Shown: piece by piece, positions 61,574 to 64,000 of the stretch | Layout of the letters: the number at the start of each line of letters is the position of its first letter | How positions within the stretch are numbered: the first letter of the stretch is position 1 | Assembly: GCF_023554105.1 (NCBI RefSeq) | Contig: NZ_JAMJWE010000005.1 | Location: 124,001 to 188,000 of the forward strand | Source: Brucella sp. 21LCYQ03 | Lineage (GTDB): Bacteria > Pseudomonadota > Alphaproteobacteria > Rhizobiales > Rhizobiaceae | Length of the DNA: 64,000 nt | Direction of reading: 5' to 3' | Made by a program: the position numbers and the translations under genes | The notes under the pieces: generated by a model | What the model was told of the DNA's origin: nothing | Seen by the model: the letters and a program-made list of their open reading frames with translations, nothing else | Databases searched by the model: none

Positions 61574-62407
61574 TTAACGTTCACGGCGGATCTCGCTTTC
61601 ATGCCAGCGTCCGAGAACGAGGCGCGATAGCCAGCTTGTGATCAGGAAAATCACGATGCCGAGCAGTGAAACGAGGAACAGTGCCGCGAACATGCGCGGG
61701 ATTTCGTTACGGAAGCTTGATTCCAGAATACGCGAGGCGAGGCCGGTGCTTTGGCCAGCGCTGCCAGCGACGAATTCCGCCACCACGGCACCGATGAGCG
61801 AAAGACCACCTGCAATCTTGAGCGCTGCCATGAAGTAAGGCAGAGCGCTGGGCGCAAGCAGATAGCGCAGACGCTGCCAAGGCGAGGCGCGATAGAGCTT
61901 GAACAGATCACGCAGATTATGATCAGCACTGCGCAGGCCGATGACGGTGTTTGACAGGATCGGGAAGAAGGCCACGATCCACGCGCAGATCAGCAATGCT
62001 GAAAATGTATCGCGTACATAGATCAGGATCAGCGGTGCAATGGCGATAACCGGCGTCACCTGAAGGATGACGGCAAACGGAAAGAACGCCATTTCAATTG
62101 GTCGCGATAGCGCAAAGATCATGCCGAGCAGAACGCCACCGACAATTGCGCAGAACAACGAAATTAGTGTGAGTTTGACGGTAAACCACATCGACGTCGC
62201 CAATGATGGTCCGTATTTTACGAGCGTTTCACCGATCAGCGACGGGGCTGGGATGAGGTAATGCGGCACATTATAATAGCGCACGAGGCCTTCCCAGATG
62301 CATAGTGCGATCAGGATCGCGAATGTTGGCATTAGGATGCGCAGATTACGCTCACGACGGGCGAGGCGGTGTTGTTCTGAATTGAGAACAGGCAGTTCGT
62401 TTTGCAT
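61574..62407 (-). CDS. ABC transporter permease (SsuC/TauC/ThiX type)
   Basis: A 277-residue inner-membrane permease with about six spans. The coupling loop is LRDLFKLYRASPWQRLRYLLAPSALPYFMAALKIAGGLSLIGAVVAEFVAG, typical for the nitrate/sulfonate/taurine and thiamine-precursor permeases. It lies between ATPase (11 bases) and deaminase-like gene (overlap or abutment) and pairs with the NMT1-like binding protein. Confidence 0.92.
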   Translation of the reverse strand: MQNELPVLNSEQHRLARRERNLRILMPTFAILIALCIWEGLVRYYNVPHYLIPAPSLIGETLVKYGPSLATSMWFTVKLTLISLFCAIVGGVLLGMIFALSRPIEMAFFPFAVILQVTPVIAIAPLILIYVRDTFSALLICAWIVAFFPILSNTVIGLRSADHNLRDLFKLYRASPWQRLRYLLAPSALPYFMAALKIAGGLSLIGAVVAEFVAGSAGQSTGLASRILESSFRNEIPRMFAALFLVSLLGIVIFLITSWLSRLVLGRWHESEIRRER

Positions 62408-62418
62408 TTTCCCTGTCC

Positions 62419-63228
62419 TCAGTGATCAATATCTTGGGACGAAAGCGTCGCGGTGAGCGCATCGGAAACCCGAGCGCAATCTTTTGCGTAAGCTTCGGTG
62501 GCACGATAATTTTCGGCGCGTGGATAGCTGCCCTCGATACCGATATCGGCAACAACGCGTCCGGGACGGGCGGCCATGACGATGACGCGATTGGAGAGAT
62601 AGACGGACTCGTAAACGCTGTGCGTGACGAAGATCACGGTCAGACCGTGTTCTTGCCAGAGCCGCAGCACGTCGTTGTTAAGCTTGAAGCGCGTCATTTC
62701 ATCGAGCGCCGCAAAAGGCTCATCCATCAACAAAAGGCGCGGACGTGTCACCAACGCACGCGCAATGGATACGCGCATCTTCATGCCGCCGGAGAGTTCA
62801 CGCGGATAAGCGGCAGCAAAGCGCGACAGGCCAACTTGCGTCAGAACTTCTTCGACGCACGGGGTGGCTTCCTTGCGGGACATGCCGGAAAGACGTAGCG
62901 GCAAATAAACATTGTCGAACACGCTGGCCCACGGCATCAGGGTTGGCTCCTGAAACACAAAGCCAATGTCTTGCGCACCAATTGGGCCTTTGCCCGGTGC
63001 GTGGCCATTGACGCGAATGTCGCCAGCGGAGATGGATTCAAGTCCTGCGATCATGCGCAGCGCTGTACTTTTGCCGCAGCCCGATGGGCCGAGGAAGCTT
63101 ACGAACTGACCTTGTTCGATCTTGAGCGACATATCGCTGACCGCAATGACGCCCGTGCCATATTGCTTGTAGACGCCATTGATATCGATCAGGGAAGGTG
63201 AGGTTTGCGAGTTGGGGGCCACGCTCAT
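62419..63228 (-). CDS. ABC transporter ATPase (SsuB/TauB/ThiZ type)
   Basis: A 269-residue ATPase: Walker A GPSGCGKST, Q-loop VFQEPTLMPW, signature LSGGMKMR, Walker B LLLMDEPFAALD and switch VTHSVYESVYLSNRV. The ESVYLSNR form after the switch is usual in the nitrate/sulfonate group. It follows the creatininase-family gene by five bases. Confidence 0.95.
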   Translation of the reverse strand: MSVAPNSQTSPSLIDINGVYKQYGTGVIAVSDMSLKIEQGQFVSFLGPSGCGKSTALRMIAGLESISAGDIRVNGHAPGKGPIGAQDIGFVFQEPTLMPWASVFDNVYLPLRLSGMSRKEATPCVEEVLTQVGLSRFAAAYPRELSGGMKMRVSIARALVTRPRLLLMDEPFAALDEMTRFKLNNDVLRLWQEHGLTVIFVTHSVYESVYLSNRVIVMAARPGRVVADIGIEGSYPRAENYRATEAYAKDCARVSDALTATLSSQDIDH

Positions 63229-63233
63229 CGTCC

Positions 63234-64000
63234 TTACCAGGCAGGCTTATTATCGAGCCAAGAGAGCGGCGCTCGCTCAATCTCAGCCAGCACTTCAACC
63301 AACCGTTCGGCGGCGAAATCGATGGTCTTGCGGCCTTTTTCGGTAGTGGCGAGCGACGCGTCACCGGCTGCGCCGTGAGCATTGATGTCCTGCACCTGCC
63401 ATGCAGGTTTTGCGCCACCACTCAGCGAGAGATGTTTGTAGTCCGAAGCCAATGTTTCAGTCAGCGTGTGGAAGTTCTGCGCTTTGGACATATCCACCAG
63501 ATCGGGGTGGAACTCGAGCATGACAGAGGTTTCCATATCGCCAGCATGAATGCCGTGCTTAAGCTCATGCTCGCTATAAACACCGTCCGGCATACCGAGG
63601 CCGAACCAGTTGACGCTGAACACCATCATATTGTGCTTAATACGCAATTCGCGGGCTACGGTATCCATGATCGTGATCTGGCCACCATGGCTGTTCAGAA
63701 GCGCCATTTTGCGTACGCCACTTGCTGCAACGCAGGCACCGATTTCGCACCACATGCGAATAAGCGTCTCTGCGGAGAATGTTAGCGTGCCGGGAAAACG
63801 GCTGTGTTCATTGCTTTTACCAATGGCCTGTGTAGGCAGAAAAAGCGCATGGCTTTCATCAGGCAGGCGGGCGACGGTCTCTTTGACCATGCCGTCTACG
63901 ATTGCCGCATCGACTGCCAGCGGCAGGTGTGGTCCGTGCTGTTCAACTGCGCCAACGGGCAAAACCGCCAAAATCTTCTCGCGCTCGAGGCGTGAAAACG
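63234..64000 (-). CDS. Creatininase-family amidohydrolase, N-terminus beyond the window end
   Basis: Visible 255 codons of a creatininase/MftE-like metalloprotein; the frame is open to the window end (reading FSRLEREKI before the motif), so only some 10-20 residues are missing. Metal site VLPVGAVEQHGPHLPLAVD (Glu and His), ALLNSHGGQ and GIHAGDMETSVMLEFHPDLVDM are family motifs. Members include creatinine amidohydrolase and formamide hydrolases of riboflavin, F420 and pyrroloquinoline pathways. Here it is the most upstream visible gene of the operon that ends with the TetR gene, and likely takes part in amide hydrolysis of the imported heterocycle. Confidence 0.88.
   Translation of the reverse strand, partial: FSRLEREKILAVLPVGAVEQHGPHLPLAVDAAIVDGMVKETVARLPDESHALFLPTQAIGKSNEHSRFPGTLTFSAETLIRMWCEIGACVAASGVRKMALLNSHGGQITIMDTVARELRIKHNMMVFSVNWFGLGMPDGVYSEHELKHGIHAGDMETSVMLEFHPDLVDMSKAQNFHTLTETLASDYKHLSLSGGAKPAWQVQDINAHGAAGDASLATTEKGRKTIDFAAERLVEVLAEIERAPLSWLDNKPAW

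Overview
The window looks like chromosomal DNA of an alphaproteobacterium of the Brucellaceae (Ochrobactrum/Brucella group). This is inferred from gene families and arrangement: a fused double NarK upstream of narG with a divergent NarR-type Crp/Fnr regulator, a BhuA-like heme receptor, a run of periplasmic-binding-protein transport operons, and an RNA resembling the rhizobial alpha-r14 (NfeR1) sRNAs. No species can be named from the sequence alone. There are no insertion sequences, phage genes or CRISPR arrays. The region is a chain of catabolic and transport operons, each with its own regulator.

Layout. 0-4.7 kb: start of a nitrate respiration operon (narK-narG, minus strand) and narR, with two perfect FNR-type boxes between them. 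4.8-11.7 kb: Lrp regulator, then citrulline hydrolase (CtlX-type), dimethylargininase, a polar amino-acid ABC transporter and an M20 amidohydrolase, probably a route from methylarginines or citrulline to ornithine. 11.7-14.9 kb: small genes, tRNA-Asn, an RcnB-like protein and a DUF808 membrane protein. 14.9-18.5 kb: choline-sulfate cluster (choX, betC) whose LysR regulator carries an in-frame amber stop. 18.5-24.9 kb: a branched-chain-type ABC transporter with an Asp/Glu/hydantoin racemase and a GntR regulator. 25-30.9 kb: AI-2E-type permease, a three-hairpin antisense-Shine-Dalgarno sRNA, heme receptor, siderophore-interacting protein and two small proteins. 31-34 kb: tripartite tricarboxylate transporter tctCBA. 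34.1-37.9 kb: cobalamin riboswitch, short leader ORF, metal-chelate/B12 ABC transporter and pseudoazurin. 38.3-45.9 kb: hexuronate/hexonate cluster (UxaB-like, GntR, UxaA-like, Zn-dehydrogenase, TRAP transporter). 45.9-53.4 kb: divergent cluster with a sugar-type ABC transporter, SDR, RpiR regulator, D-threonine aldolase-like enzyme and NTF2-like protein. 53.4-57.0 kb: glycine betaine/choline-type proVWX. 57.1-64 kb: candidate sRNA, then a minus-strand operon with TetR/RutR-like regulator, NMT1-like binding protein, FAD oxidase, cytosine-deaminase-like hydrolase, ABC permease and ATPase, and a creatininase-family protein cut by the window end.

The most noteworthy signals are the triple anti-SD sRNA, the leader ORF behind the B12 riboswitch with a pseudoazurin in the same apparent operon, two genes interrupted by single in-frame stops within 3.3 kb, and two enzyme-plus-transporter clusters (46-53 kb and 57-64 kb) whose substrates are not obvious. 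Operator and promoter calls were made by eye, and substrates of the transporters are inferences from neighbours.
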